A DNA stretch of 28,536 bases from an uncultured Collinsella sp. (GTDB lineage: Bacteria > Actinomycetota > Coriobacteriia > Coriobacteriales > Coriobacteriaceae). Position 1 is the stretch's first letter. Every line of letters starts with the position of its first letter. The translations under genes and the position numbers were made by a program. This document shows, piece by piece, positions 1 through 7,293 of the stretch. The DNA lies in NCBI GenBank assembly GCA_900539735.1, contig UQDE01000032.1:1-28536 (forward strand), written 5' to 3'. Under the pieces are notes generated by a model. The model was given only the letters and a program-made list of their open reading frames with translations. It was not told where the DNA came from and did not search any database.

Positions 1-144
1 CAAAGATATGGCACCGTGGGGACACATGTATGTCAATCCTGGTCTAACAGAGCCTAATCTAATTGTCGATCAAGGACGGCGGCCGGCACCCCCTGTGCGG
101 TCGCCACTTGATACATCCAGTGGAGACAACAGGAGGCAAACACT
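1..144 (+). promoter_or_regulatory. Upstream region of the aldolase/PTS genes
   Basis: No gene is visible in this partial intergenic stretch. It holds an imperfect dyad at 21-34 (GACA-N6-TGTC) and a GC-rich hairpin at about 78-105 (GGCG and GCAC pairing with GTGC and CGCC). A good ribosome binding site, AGGAGG, ends 8 nt before the ATG at 145. The 9-mer CATGTATGT at 25-33 recurs at 6056-6064 just before the transaldolase gene, so the dyad could be a regulator site. No confident -35/-10 pair is seen. Confidence 0.35.
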
Positions 145-996
145 ATGTACGTAACCCTGCGCGAAGTCCTGGCAGAGGCCAACCAGCTCAACATGGCCGT
201 TGGCGCTTTCAACACCCATAACCTCGAGATGTGCCCGTCGATTATCCGCGTCGCGGCTCGCCTGCACACCCCCGTGATCATCCAGACCTCTGAGGGCACC
301 GCCAGCTATGTCGGTCATCGCAACCTGGTTGCTGTGTGCAAGTCCATGGCCGAGGAGTACGGCGTCAACGTTGTTCTCCACCTCGACCACGCCAAGAACT
401 TCGACGAGATTCGCAAGGCTCTCGAGGCCGGTTATAGCTCGGTAATGTTTGACGGCTCCGCGCTTCCCTTCAAGGAGAACATCCTTGGTACTAAGCGCAT
501 CGTCGAGATGGCTCAGGCCCACGGCGCTTCTGTCGAGGCCGAGCTCGGCACCGTCGGTGGTACCGAGGACGGTGTCGCCGTTGCCGACGCCGATGTGCGC
601 TACACCGATCCCGAGCAGGCTGTCGAGTTCATCGAGAAGACCGGCATCGACGCCCTTGCCGTGGCTATCGGTACCAACCATGGCCAGTACAAGTCCAAGA
701 CCAACATCTCCTTCGATCAGCTCGAGAAGATCCGCGATGCCGTGAATGGCTTCCCCCTGGTCATCCATGGTGGCACCGGTGTTAAGGACGAGGACGTTCG
801 TCACGTCATCGACCTGGGTATCCGTAAGTTCAATGTTGGTACCGATCTGCTCGTCAACTGGAACAAGACCTCCAAGCAGTGCTATGACGAGCTCAAGGAG
901 AACGCCTCCAACCGCAACATGGTTATGCCTGCTCAGAAGGCCGTCGAAGAGGTTGTCGAGCACCGCATCAGCCTGTTCAAGAATATCGTCGCTTAG
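145..996 (+). CDS. fba: Class II fructose/tagatose-bisphosphate aldolase
   Basis: A 283-aa zinc-dependent aldolase of the FbaA/KbaY/GatY family. It would cleave a ketose-1,6-bisphosphate into glycerone phosphate and glyceraldehyde 3-phosphate in the cytoplasm. Family marks visible: LDHA at 80-83 (catalytic Asp81, zinc ligand His82), VEAELGTVGG around 130-139 with Glu133, NHG with His179, and HGGTG at 208-212 with zinc ligand His208. Length is normal for the KbaY/GatY-like branch (about 280-290 aa). The ATG at 145 has AGGAGG 8 nt upstream. The gene runs straight into the PTS EIIA gene 15 nt downstream, so it is probably cotranscribed with the transporter. Whether it prefers fructose-, tagatose- or another bisphosphate cannot be told from sequence; it may also be the general glycolytic aldolase. 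Confidence 0.9.
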   Translation: MYVTLREVLAEANQLNMAVGAFNTHNLEMCPSIIRVAARLHTPVIIQTSEGTASYVGHRNLVAVCKSMAEEYGVNVVLHLDHAKNFDEIRKALEAGYSSVMFDGSALPFKENILGTKRIVEMAQAHGASVEAELGTVGGTEDGVAVADADVRYTDPEQAVEFIEKTGIDALAVAIGTNHGQYKSKTNISFDQLEKIRDAVNGFPLVIHGGTGVKDEDVRHVIDLGIRKFNVGTDLLVNWNKTSKQCYDELKENASNRNMVMPAQKAVEEVVEHRISLFKNIVA

Positions 997-1011
997 GGAC
1001 GAGGCGCACCG

Positions 1012-1461
1012 ATGCAGATTACGGAGATGCTCAAGCGCGAAAACGTTCGCCTTGCCGATTCTGTCGATTCCTGGCAGGACGCGATCAAGCTTGCAATCGC
1101 CCCGCTCAACGAGGGCGGCTACGTCGAGGATCGCTATGCGGATGAGATCATCCGCGCCACCAACGAGATGGGTCCCTACTACGTGCTCACCGAAGACGTC
1201 GCGCTGATTCACGGCCGCCCCGAGGACGGTTGCATTAAAGGTCAGCTTGCCGTGACGGTCCTGAAGAAGCCCGTTAAGTTTTCGGAAGACAGCTTTGATG
1301 TTCGTCTTCTGGTCGCACTTGCAGCCGAGGATTCTAATTCTCATATCGAGGCCATGCAGGTACTTGCCGGCATCTTTATGGACGAAGATAAGATTGCGCA
1401 AATCGTCGCTTCGGATGACGCCGACGAGATTTATCAGGCATTTACGGGTGCGACGGCGTAA
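1012..1461 (+). CDS. PTS EIIA component, ascorbate/mannitol-fructose superfamily (UlaC-like)
   Basis: A 149-aa cytoplasmic PTS EIIA_2-type domain that passes phosphate from HPr to its EIIB. The phosphorylation-site neighbourhood is ALIHGRPEDG, with His67 as likely phosphohistidine; the usual family form is LPHARPE, so the two residues before His and the Ala after it differ. The length fits a stand-alone SgaA/UlaC protein. It starts 15 nt after the aldolase stop codon and is followed by an EIIB and an ascorbate-type EIIC, which fixes its role as the EIIA of that permease. Between it and EIIB lie two small hairpins (1478-1523). Confidence 0.87.
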   Translation: MQITEMLKRENVRLADSVDSWQDAIKLAIAPLNEGGYVEDRYADEIIRATNEMGPYYVLTEDVALIHGRPEDGCIKGQLAVTVLKKPVKFSEDSFDVRLLVALAAEDSNSHIEAMQVLAGIFMDEDKIAQIVASDDADEIYQAFTGATA

Positions 1462-1477
1462 GACAACGCCGCTTGGT

Positions 1478-1523
1478 GCGGGCGAGTCTATGCATTCGCC
1501 CGCATCTACCCCGAGGTGGGGTA
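1478..1523 (+). other. Two tandem hairpins between EIIA and EIIB
   Basis: The 83-nt gap between the EIIA stop and the EIIB start holds two perfect stems. GCGGGCGA (1478-1485) pairs with TCGCCCGC (1496-1503), and TACCCC (1507-1512) pairs with GGGGTA (1518-1523). No T-run follows, so they are not typical terminators. They may act in mRNA processing or stability, setting the EIIA to EIIB ratio; that role is inference. Confidence 0.5.
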
Positions 1524-1544
1524 CGTGCCCCAAAAGGAAAGGAA

Positions 1545-1850
1545 ATGAACATGGTCAAGATTTTGTGCTGCTGCGGCAATGGTCTTGGAAGCAGCTTTGC
1601 CTGCCAGATGGCTATCGAGCAGGTTATGAAGAAGCTCGGGGTCCAGTGCAAGATGGACCACGACAGCGTTTCCAGCGCCGCGGGTGCCTCCAAGGGCTTT
1701 GACATGATTGTCGCTGCCGAGAACTTCAAGACGCAGATCGAGAGCTACAACACCGGTCTTCCCTGCGTGTTCCTTAAGCGCCTTGTCGATAAGAAGGAAA
1801 TCGAGGAGAAGTTGACTCCGGTGCTCAAGGAGATGGGCGTCCTAGAGTAA
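1545..1850 (+). CDS. PTS EIIB component, ascorbate/lactose type (UlaB-like)
   Basis: A protein of about 101 aa with the EIIB signature at its N-terminus: KILCCCGNGLGSS, a phosphocysteine followed by a Gly/Ser P-loop. It takes phosphate from EIIA and gives it to the sugar bound by EIIC. The three adjacent Cys make the exact phosphorylated residue uncertain; by family alignment it is the last one, directly before GNGLGSS. The start is ATG 1545 (AAAAGG about 8 nt upstream) or ATG 1551 (AGG 8 nt upstream); the reading frame is open further upstream but lacks a ribosome site. It lies between EIIA and EIIC in the usual ula-like order. Confidence 0.88.
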   Translation: MNMVKILCCCGNGLGSSFACQMAIEQVMKKLGVQCKMDHDSVSSAAGASKGFDMIVAAENFKTQIESYNTGLPCVFLKRLVDKKEIEEKLTPVLKEMGVLE

Positions 1851-1904
1851 GGGTCTTTTCACCTAGATTGATAGAAATGTACATGAGAAAAAGGGGTGTA
1901 CAAC

Positions 1905-3212
1905 ATGGCTGTTCTTGAGTTTATTATCAATAACATCCTGACGCAGGCCGCCGTTGTTATCGGTCTCGTCGCCTGCCTGGGCCTTGTGCTTCAGAAGAAG
2001 TCGGCCAACGACGTGTTGCTCGGCACGTTTAAGACGATGCTCGGCTTCCTTGTTCTGGCTGCCGGCTCGAGCGTCATGCAGGGCTCTCTTGCCTACTTTG
2101 GCGATATGTTCAACTCCGCCTTCGGCTTCAACGGCATGGCCGCCGTCGTCGCTTCCATCGAGGGAATCAACGGTCAGGCAATGACCGACCTCGGCCTTGG
2201 CTCCGAGATCGCCATCTGCCTCGCTGGCATCTTCGTGGTGAACATCATCCTCGCTCGTTTCACCAAGTTTAAGTATGTGTTCCTGACTGGCCAGGCCCTT
2301 CTGTGGGAGTCCACGCTCTGCGTCGTGTTCGCCTTCTTCTGCGGTCTTCGCGGTATCCCCCTGATCGTCGTCAGCTCCATCGTCGGTGGCGCCTTCGCTA
2401 CCCTCATGCCTGCCTTCGCTCAGCCCGTTGTCCGCAAGATCACCGAGTCCGATGACATCGCCCTGGGTCACTTCTGCACCTTTGGCTATATGTTCACCGC
2501 TCTTGTCGCAAGCATCACCAAGAAGCTCGCTGGCGGCAAGGAGTCCAAGTCCACCGAGGATCTCGAGATTCCGCAGTCCCTGTCCTTCCTCCAGGATACC
2601 TACGCTGCTGTCGGCCTGGTCATGATCGTTTTCTACCTGGTCGTCGCTGCCTTCGCTGGTCCCGCTGCTGCTGCTGACTACTGCGGCGCCACCAACTTCA
2701 TGGTCTACGCTTTCCTCCAGGCCATGCAGTTCGTCGTTGGTCTGTACGTCCTGCTCGCCGGCGTCCGCCTGCTGCTCGCCGAGCTCGTCCCCGCCTTCCA
2801 GGGCATCTCGATGAAGCTCGTCCCCGATGCGCGCCCCGCTCTGGACTGCCCTGTCCTGTTCACCTATGCCCCTAACGCCGTTATCTTCGGCTTTGTGTTC
2901 ACCACGCTCGGCTCGCTGATCGGCATGGCTATCACCGGCTTCATGGGCACCCTCGTCATCCCCGGCGTTATGTCCAACTTCTTCGCTGGCGGCACTGCTG
3001 GTGTCTTCGGTAATGCCATCGACGGTCGTCGCGGCGCCATCATCGGCTGCATCTTCCACGGCATCTTCATCATGATCCTGCCTGCGCTCCTGTCCCCGAT
3101 GCTCGCTCAGATTGGCTTCGTGAACATGACCTGCACCGACGTCGACACCGTCGTCACCGGCTTCTTCTTCATGGCCATCAAGTCCATCCTCAGCGTCTTT
3201 GGTATCGCATAA
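1905..3212 (+). CDS. PTS EIIC component, ascorbate family (UlaA/SgaT-like)
   Basis: A 435-aa polytopic inner-membrane permease of the SgaT/UlaA family, which carries the sugar across while EIIB phosphorylates it. It is hydrophobic throughout with about ten membrane segments. The opening (LEFIINNILTQAAVVIGLVA, then QKKSANDVLLGTFKTMLGFL) and a Gly-rich later part (GGTAGVFGNAIDGRRGAIIG) are typical. ATG 1905 has AAAAAGGGG 8 nt upstream; an in-frame GTG at 1896 lies inside that site and is unlikely. The name ascorbate reflects the family only: no ulaD, ulaE, ulaF or ulaG homologue lies in the window. A palindrome, ATGTACAT, sits at 1877-1884 just before it. Confidence 0.92.
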   Translation: MAVLEFIINNILTQAAVVIGLVACLGLVLQKKSANDVLLGTFKTMLGFLVLAAGSSVMQGSLAYFGDMFNSAFGFNGMAAVVASIEGINGQAMTDLGLGSEIAICLAGIFVVNIILARFTKFKYVFLTGQALLWESTLCVVFAFFCGLRGIPLIVVSSIVGGAFATLMPAFAQPVVRKITESDDIALGHFCTFGYMFTALVASITKKLAGGKESKSTEDLEIPQSLSFLQDTYAAVGLVMIVFYLVVAAFAGPAAAADYCGATNFMVYAFLQAMQFVVGLYVLLAGVRLLLAELVPAFQGISMKLVPDARPALDCPVLFTYAPNAVIFGFVFTTLGSLIGMAITGFMGTLVIPGVMSNFFAGGTAGVFGNAIDGRRGAIIGCIFHGIFIMILPALLSPMLAQIGFVNMTCTDVDTVVTGFFFMAIKSILSVFGIA

Positions 3213-3252
3213 GGATTCTTGTAGCGCCTGACGAAGGTCCAAGTCTTTCTTT

Positions 3253-3303
3253 AAGGGGGTTGTTCCTGTGCCTGGTCCCCGGCAGGGGAACAACCCCTTT
3301 CGT
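3253..3303 (+). terminator. Hairpin terminator after the PTS EIIC gene
   Basis: AAGGGGGTTGTTCC (3253-3266) pairs with GGAACAACCCCTT (3287-3299) with one bulged G, followed by TCGTTTATT. It ends the aldolase-PTS unit and separates it from the TPR/kinase-DeoC unit. Confidence 0.8.
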
Positions 3304-3328
3304 TTATTACTGCTAGTGGAGGTTTCCA

Positions 3329-3721
3329 ATGGGTTTGTTTGGATTTGGCAAGAAAAAGGAGAAGGTGGCCTCCGCTGCAGCCGAGACCGCACCCGTTCTC
3401 GATCGAGATGCCGTTCTCGACGCCGTTAAGGCAAAGCGTTCCGAGCTCGAGGGCAAGGAAGGCGTCGCTGCCGCAAACGTTCTAAACGAGATTGGCAAGC
3501 TTTATGCCGATGCCAACATGGTCGACGAGGCCGTTGAGGCATACGAGCAAAGCCTGGAAGTCAATCGCACGATGGGCAAGGCGTCTGCGGCACTGGTCAA
3601 GCTGTACAACAAGAAGCGTGCGGCTGCCGCCGAAGCGAAAGACGATGAGGCTATCAAGTATTACATGGACAAGGTTACCGAGATGCTTGCTATCTCCAAA
3701 GACCAGCTTCGTGGCAAATAA
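3329..3721 (+). CDS. Small TPR-like protein of unknown function
   Basis: A 130-aa soluble, helix-rich protein. The first 10 residues (MGLFGFGKKK) are a short basic and aromatic tail; residues about 45-105 look like one and a half tetratricopeptide repeats (NEIGKLYADANMVDEAVEAY, then LVKLYNKK) and the rest is Ala/Glu/Lys-rich helix. No catalytic motif is visible. GTGGAGG lies 9 nt before the ATG. It is 26 nt ahead of the kinase-DeoC fusion and very probably cotranscribed with it, so it may be an adaptor for that enzyme. That function is a guess from position only. Confidence 0.7.
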   Translation: MGLFGFGKKKEKVASAAAETAPVLDRDAVLDAVKAKRSELEGKEGVAAANVLNEIGKLYADANMVDEAVEAYEQSLEVNRTMGKASAALVKLYNKKRAAAAEAKDDEAIKYYMDKVTEMLAISKDQLRGK

Positions 3722-3747
3722 TCGGGTAGTAAGAAGGGTTTCCCAGC

Positions 3748-5052
3748 ATGGAAAAGACGCTGATTTTGCTTGCCGGACCTCCGGCTACGGGCAAAACCGA
3801 TTTGGCAGATCGCATCAAGGCTCGTCATACATCCGAGAGCTTTTTGAGCGTCTCGCTTGATGACGTTAAGGAAGAGTATTGGGATACGTACGGCTTTAAC
3901 AATGCCGAGGAAAAGGCGCAGGTTGATGCGAACGCTCTTCAGGAGTGGTTCCGTCGCCTCGATGTCGCCATGGCGGATGGGCCGCAGATTATGTGCGATT
4001 ATCCGTTCTCCGCCAAGCAGCACGACAGGCTCGCCGAGCTGGCAGATAAGCACGGCTACCGTGTGCTCACGATTCGTCTTGTCGCCGATCCCGTTATGAT
4101 CAGCAAGCGCTACCGTGCTCGCGATCTTAAGCCGACGCGTCATCTTGCGCACATTGTGACGCATTATCACAAGGGCGATGTGCTCGAAGATCGTAGCAAG
4201 GGCGACGACCTGGTCGATTTGGATATCCTTGTCGACCGCATCAAAAACCGCGGCTATGATACGTTTGAGCTGGGTCATACCATTGAGCTTGACGTGACCA
4301 ATGTCGATACCGTTGACTATCCGGGCTTTTTGGCCAAGGTCGATGAGTATCTGGACGATCCTTCGTCGGTTGCCGCCATTGCCGCCAAGGCGGGGGCAGA
4401 GTTTACTGATGAGGACCTCTGCTCGCGCATCGACTATACATTGCTTAAGCCGACGGCGACCTGGGACCAGATTGATGCCATTTGCGCCGAGGCATTCGAG
4501 TACGGTTGTGCCAGCGCATGCATCCCGCCTTCGTATATCGCCCGTGCTCACAAGGCCTATCCCGACCTTACGCTTACCACGGTCATCGCTTTCCCGCTTG
4601 GCTATATGACGAGCGCTGCGAAAGCGGCCGAAGCGGCCGATGCCTACGCCAACGGTGCCTCCGAAATCGACATGGTGATTGACCAGGGCATGGTCAAAGC
4701 CCGCGATTACCAGGCCATCGAGGACGATATTCGAGCCGTGCGCGAGGCCGTGCCCAATGCGACGCTCAAGGTCATTGTCGAAACGTGCTATTTGGCGCAG
4801 GAAACCAAAAAGCCGATCTGTCATGCCGTCGAGGCTGCCGGTGCTGACTTTATTAAGACGTCTACGGGCTTTGGCACGGCTGGTGCCCAGGTTGAGGATG
4901 TCTATCTGTTTGCTCAAGAGTTGGGCGGCCGTGTAAAGGTCAAGGCATCGGGCGGCGTACGCACGAAAGAAGACCTTGCGCTTATGTCGGGCGCTGGTGC
5001 CGATCGTATCGGCGCGAGTGCCAGCCCGCGCAAGCTATTTGGCGCACGTTAG
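3748..5052 (+). CDS. deoC: P-loop kinase fused to deoxyribose-phosphate aldolase
   Basis: A 434-aa two-domain enzyme. Residues 1-205 are an AAA_33/zeta-like P-loop kinase: Walker A GPPATGKT (10-17), an acidic SLDDVKEEYW segment, and a lid-like SKRYRARDLKPTRH stretch. Residues about 225-434 are a complete DeoC (class I aldolase), which splits 2-deoxyribose 5-phosphate into glyceraldehyde 3-phosphate and acetaldehyde. It opens at SRIDYTLLKPTA and has Asp308 in EIDMVID, Schiff-base Lys370 in FIKTSTGF and Lys399 in KVKASGGVRT. Both halves are near full length and all DeoC key residues are kept. DeoC is normally a stand-alone protein of about 220-260 aa. The kinase may make the phosphosugar that the aldolase cleaves; its true substrate is unknown. 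A strong hairpin follows the stop codon. Confidence 0.9.
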   Translation: MEKTLILLAGPPATGKTDLADRIKARHTSESFLSVSLDDVKEEYWDTYGFNNAEEKAQVDANALQEWFRRLDVAMADGPQIMCDYPFSAKQHDRLAELADKHGYRVLTIRLVADPVMISKRYRARDLKPTRHLAHIVTHYHKGDVLEDRSKGDDLVDLDILVDRIKNRGYDTFELGHTIELDVTNVDTVDYPGFLAKVDEYLDDPSSVAAIAAKAGAEFTDEDLCSRIDYTLLKPTATWDQIDAICAEAFEYGCASACIPPSYIARAHKAYPDLTLTTVIAFPLGYMTSAAKAAEAADAYANGASEIDMVIDQGMVKARDYQAIEDDIRAVREAVPNATLKVIVETCYLAQETKKPICHAVEAAGADFIKTSTGFGTAGAQVEDVYLFAQELGGRVKVKASGGVRTKEDLALMSGAGADRIGASASPRKLFGAR

Positions 5053-5059
5053 CCTATGT

Positions 5060-5096
5060 CCCGGGCATTCGTTGCACAAGGAATGCCCGGGTTCTC
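5060..5096 (+). terminator. Terminator after kinase-deoC
   Basis: A perfect 11-bp stem: CCCGGGCATTC (5060-5070) with GAATGCCCGGG (5081-5091) and a 10-nt loop, followed by TTCTCT. Confidence 0.75.
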
Positions 5097-5243
5097 TGGC
5101 GGGTTGGTGAAGCGGACCGCTGGAATGGGAATGTTTGCGCGCATTGTCAACGATATGTGCCTTTTGAGTTTTTAAGGTTACCATTTATTAAAAGGCATTA
5201 TCTGCTACGAAAGGTTAAAAGGGCCGTTCCAGATAGGGGAGGG
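5097..5243 (+). promoter_or_regulatory. Upstream region of the GntR regulator gene
   Basis: AT-rich compared with its surroundings. GCCTTTT (5159-5165) and AAAAGGC (5190-5196) form an inverted pair around TTGAGT and TTATTA, which could be -35 and -10 elements. AAGGTTA occurs at 5174-5180 and again at 5211-5217. These are candidate promoter and autoregulation sites; none is conclusive. Confidence 0.3.
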
Positions 5244-5984
5244 ATGATGATCGATACGTCTGAGCTCGATTTTAGCGGCAAGGAACAGCTGTACTCTCAG
5301 CTGTACGATATCTTGTTCCAGGGAATTACGAGCGGTGCCTACAAGATTGGCGATTACATTCCCTCCGAAAGCGATCTTATGAAGCGCTATGACGTTTCGC
5401 GTGCAACGGCGCGCAAAGCGATGGAGCTGCTTTCTAATAATGGCTTGATTGAGAAGAAGCGCGGCCGCGGATCCGAGGTTATTGCCAACGTGTCACTCAG
5501 CTCGCCTAAGCGTGTCTCGAGCTATATCAAAAAGAATGTGGACGAGTTTGCAGTGCCTCAAAAACGTTTGATTGAGTCTGGCGTTGTAGCCATGCCCCAG
5601 CACGTTGCCCGCGAGCTGGGCTTGGCTGAGGGCACAAAGGCCTTCTGCCTTCGCCGTGTGCGCGTGTCGGGCGATCGTCCGTTCTATCTGGAGACGATTT
5701 ATTACGAAGACGGCTATGTCCCGCATATTGCGGAGCGCGACTTTTCCAAGGAATCGCTTCGCGCTTATCTCAATAACTCGTGCGATATTCGCTGGAGCCG
5801 TGTGAGCCAAAAGATTGGAGCTTGCGTTGCTACCGACGAGCAGGCCGAGCTATTGGGCATCAGCGTTGGTGCTCCGCTGCTCAACATTACGAGGGTTTCT
5901 CATGACCAGCAGAATGTGCCCCGTGAGTATGTGGAGTCGTTCTACCGCGCCGACCTCTACCGCCTCGAGATCGAACTCGATTAA
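5244..5984 (+). CDS. GntR-family (HutC/UTRA) transcriptional regulator
   Basis: A DNA-binding regulator of about 246 aa. Residues about 10-80 are the GntR winged helix (QLYSQLYDILFQGI, IPSESDLMKRYDVSRATARK, then LLSNNGLIEKKRGRGSEV). Residues about 95-245 are a UTRA effector domain (typical blocks AFCLRRVRVSGDRPFYLETI and REYVESFYRADLYRLEIEL), which usually senses a sugar phosphate or similar small molecule. ATG 5244 and ATG 5247 both lie just after AGGGGAGGG; the frame is open upstream to 5157 but without a ribosome site. Its position between the kinase-deoC and transaldolase genes suggests it controls this sugar locus. Confidence 0.9.
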   Translation: MMIDTSELDFSGKEQLYSQLYDILFQGITSGAYKIGDYIPSESDLMKRYDVSRATARKAMELLSNNGLIEKKRGRGSEVIANVSLSSPKRVSSYIKKNVDEFAVPQKRLIESGVVAMPQHVARELGLAEGTKAFCLRRVRVSGDRPFYLETIYYEDGYVPHIAERDFSKESLRAYLNNSCDIRWSRVSQKIGACVATDEQAELLGISVGAPLLNITRVSHDQQNVPREYVESFYRADLYRLEIELD

Positions 5985-6076
5985 GGGGCTCTCCGTTCCA
6001 CTCTGATGCGGCGGCGCTTTTGACAAACAATTCAGTCCGTACATTTCTATATCATCATGTATGTAAGGAGTACATT
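5985..6076 (+). promoter_or_regulatory. Promoter region of the transaldolase gene
   Basis: A consensus -35 TTGACA lies at 6020-6025; a matching -10 at ideal spacing is not clear (AT-rich CTATATCAT lies about 22 nt on). GTACATTTCTAT at 6039-6050 is the exact reverse complement of 1871-1882 in front of EIIC, and CATGTATGT at 6056-6064 matches 25-33. These may be operators of the adjacent GntR regulator (inference). AAGGAG lies 10 nt before ATG 6077. Confidence 0.45.
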
Positions 6077-6781
6077 ATGGCAATCAAGGTATTTGCCGAC
6101 GGTGCCAATCTCGAGGGCATGCTCGACATGGCCGAGAACGGTAACGTTCAGGGCTTTACGACTAACCCATCGCTTATGAAGGCGGGTGGCGTGACCGATT
6201 ATCGCGAGTTCGCCAAGACCGTGCTCGAGCACATCACCGATGTCTCGGTTTCGTTTGAGGTCTTTGCGGACGATGAGGCGGGCATGGAGGCCGAGGCTCG
6301 CGAGATTGCGACTTGGGCTGACAATGTGTATGTCAAGATTCCCGCACTCAATACCAAGGGTGAGTCGACCGCGGCGCTCGTTAAGCGCCTTTCTGCCGAC
6401 GGCATTAAGGTAAACGTTACGACGATCTTTACTCCCGAGCAGGTCGATGAGTTTGTGGACGCTGTCTCCGCTGAGACGCCGTCTATCATCTCTATCTTCG
6501 CCGGCCGTATTGCCGATACCGGTGTTGATCCGCTGCCGTTGATGGCTGAGTCTGTCAAAAAGGCCGCGGCAAAGCCGCAGTGTGAGGTGCTCTGGGCATC
6601 TACCCGTGAGCTGCTGAATATCTATCAGGCCGAGTCCGTGGGGTGCCAGATCATTACGGTTCCCAACGGCATTCTGGCCAAGCGCAAGAACGTCGGTAAG
6701 GACCTCATGGAGTATTCGCTCGACACCGTTAAGGGTTTCGCGCATGATATCGAAACGCTTGGATTCCACATCCTGCCGTAA
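6077..6781 (+). CDS. tal: Transaldolase (TalC/fructose-6-phosphate aldolase-like)
   Basis: A 234-aa class I transaldolase of the short type. It moves a three-carbon dihydroxyacetone unit between sugar phosphates, or in some relatives cleaves fructose 6-phosphate. Seen: the N-terminal VFADGANLEGM, FTTNPSLM at 27-34, the Schiff-base lysine Lys87 in VYVKIPALNTKG, TTIFTPEQ, and ISIFAGRIADTGVDP. The chosen start ATG 6077 has AAGGAG upstream; the frame is open back to 6020 but that part is non-coding in character. It is followed by a terminator, then an EIIB relic and split transketolase. Together with transketolase it would handle pentose or heptulose phosphates made from the imported sugar. Confidence 0.9.
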   Translation: MAIKVFADGANLEGMLDMAENGNVQGFTTNPSLMKAGGVTDYREFAKTVLEHITDVSVSFEVFADDEAGMEAEAREIATWADNVYVKIPALNTKGESTAALVKRLSADGIKVNVTTIFTPEQVDEFVDAVSAETPSIISIFAGRIADTGVDPLPLMAESVKKAAAKPQCEVLWASTRELLNIYQAESVGCQIITVPNGILAKRKNVGKDLMEYSLDTVKGFAHDIETLGFHILP

Positions 6782-6862
6782 CCGGACAAGCCGAATCGTC
6801 CATATCGGTTGATGGCAGAAGGAGTAAGGGTCGTCGTTGCCTGTACGGCGGCGACTCGTAAT

Positions 6863-6916
6863 GCCCCAAGTTGGCAAAGGCTCCTGGCTTTTGTTGACTT
6901 GGGGCTTTTGTGTTTT
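6863..6916 (+). terminator. Terminator after transaldolase
   Basis: GCCCCAAGT (6863-6871) pairs with ACTTGGGGC (6897-6905), with further weak pairing in the loop, followed by TTTTGTGTTTT. A smaller stem lies just upstream at about 6831-6853 (GTCGTTGCC with GGCGGCGAC, two G-U pairs). Confidence 0.75.
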
Positions 6917-6951
6917 AGGGTGAAATTACCGCCTGGCACGCCATCTTAAAA

Positions 6952-7231
6952 ATGAAGAACGTAGGCGTTGCCGTCTGTACCTTGGGTATCGCCTACGCGT
7001 ATATGGCCCAGAAGGCGATTCAAAATGAATGCGCCGCCTGTGGCATTGAGCGCAAGGTTGAGACCAGGGCGGCCTGGGTATCGAGAAGGAGCTGACGCAG
7101 GAAGACGTTGACTCCACCGACATCGCGACCGTGCTTATGGCCGCGCTCAAGAAGTGGCTGCACTACCCGCTGACCGATCAAGGCCTCGCTTCCTTCGAGG
7201 ATGGCTGGAAAAGGTCGTCGCGCGGGCTTAA
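6952..7231 (+). pseudogene. Frameshifted fructose-family PTS EIIB relic
   Basis: Read in pieces, this stretch gives a fructose-type EIIB. From ATG 6952 it reads MKNVGVAVCTLGIAYAYMAQ and on to KVET, matching the family pattern of a Cys loop (normally CPTGIAHT) followed by a KVETQG block. At about 7064-7066 the frame breaks: adding one C to ACCAGG restores KVETQGGLGIEKELTQED, the expected next block. The C-terminus is split again near 7205, where another frame gives LEKVVARA and a stop at 7229-7231. The restored length is about 93 aa, close to a normal EIIB domain. The loop residues Pro and His are lost as well. No ribosome site precedes the ATG. It reads as a decayed gene; a sequencing error is possible for one break but less likely for two plus altered loop residues. 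Confidence 0.72.
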
Positions 7232-7293
7232 ACGAGTGAATTGCCCCGGCCGCATCATCCGGTGCCGGGGTTGTTCTCAAGAGAGGAATTCGT

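Noticed and set aside
70..1533. Long - strand ORF opposite the aldolase and EIIA genes
   Set aside because: Antisense shadow caused by high third-position GC; no ribosome site and no recognisable domain.
1863..3392. 509-codon - strand ORF opposite EIIC, very Asp/Glu/His-rich
   Set aside because: Its composition is what a hydrophobic gene gives when read antisense; the + strand EIIC is certain.
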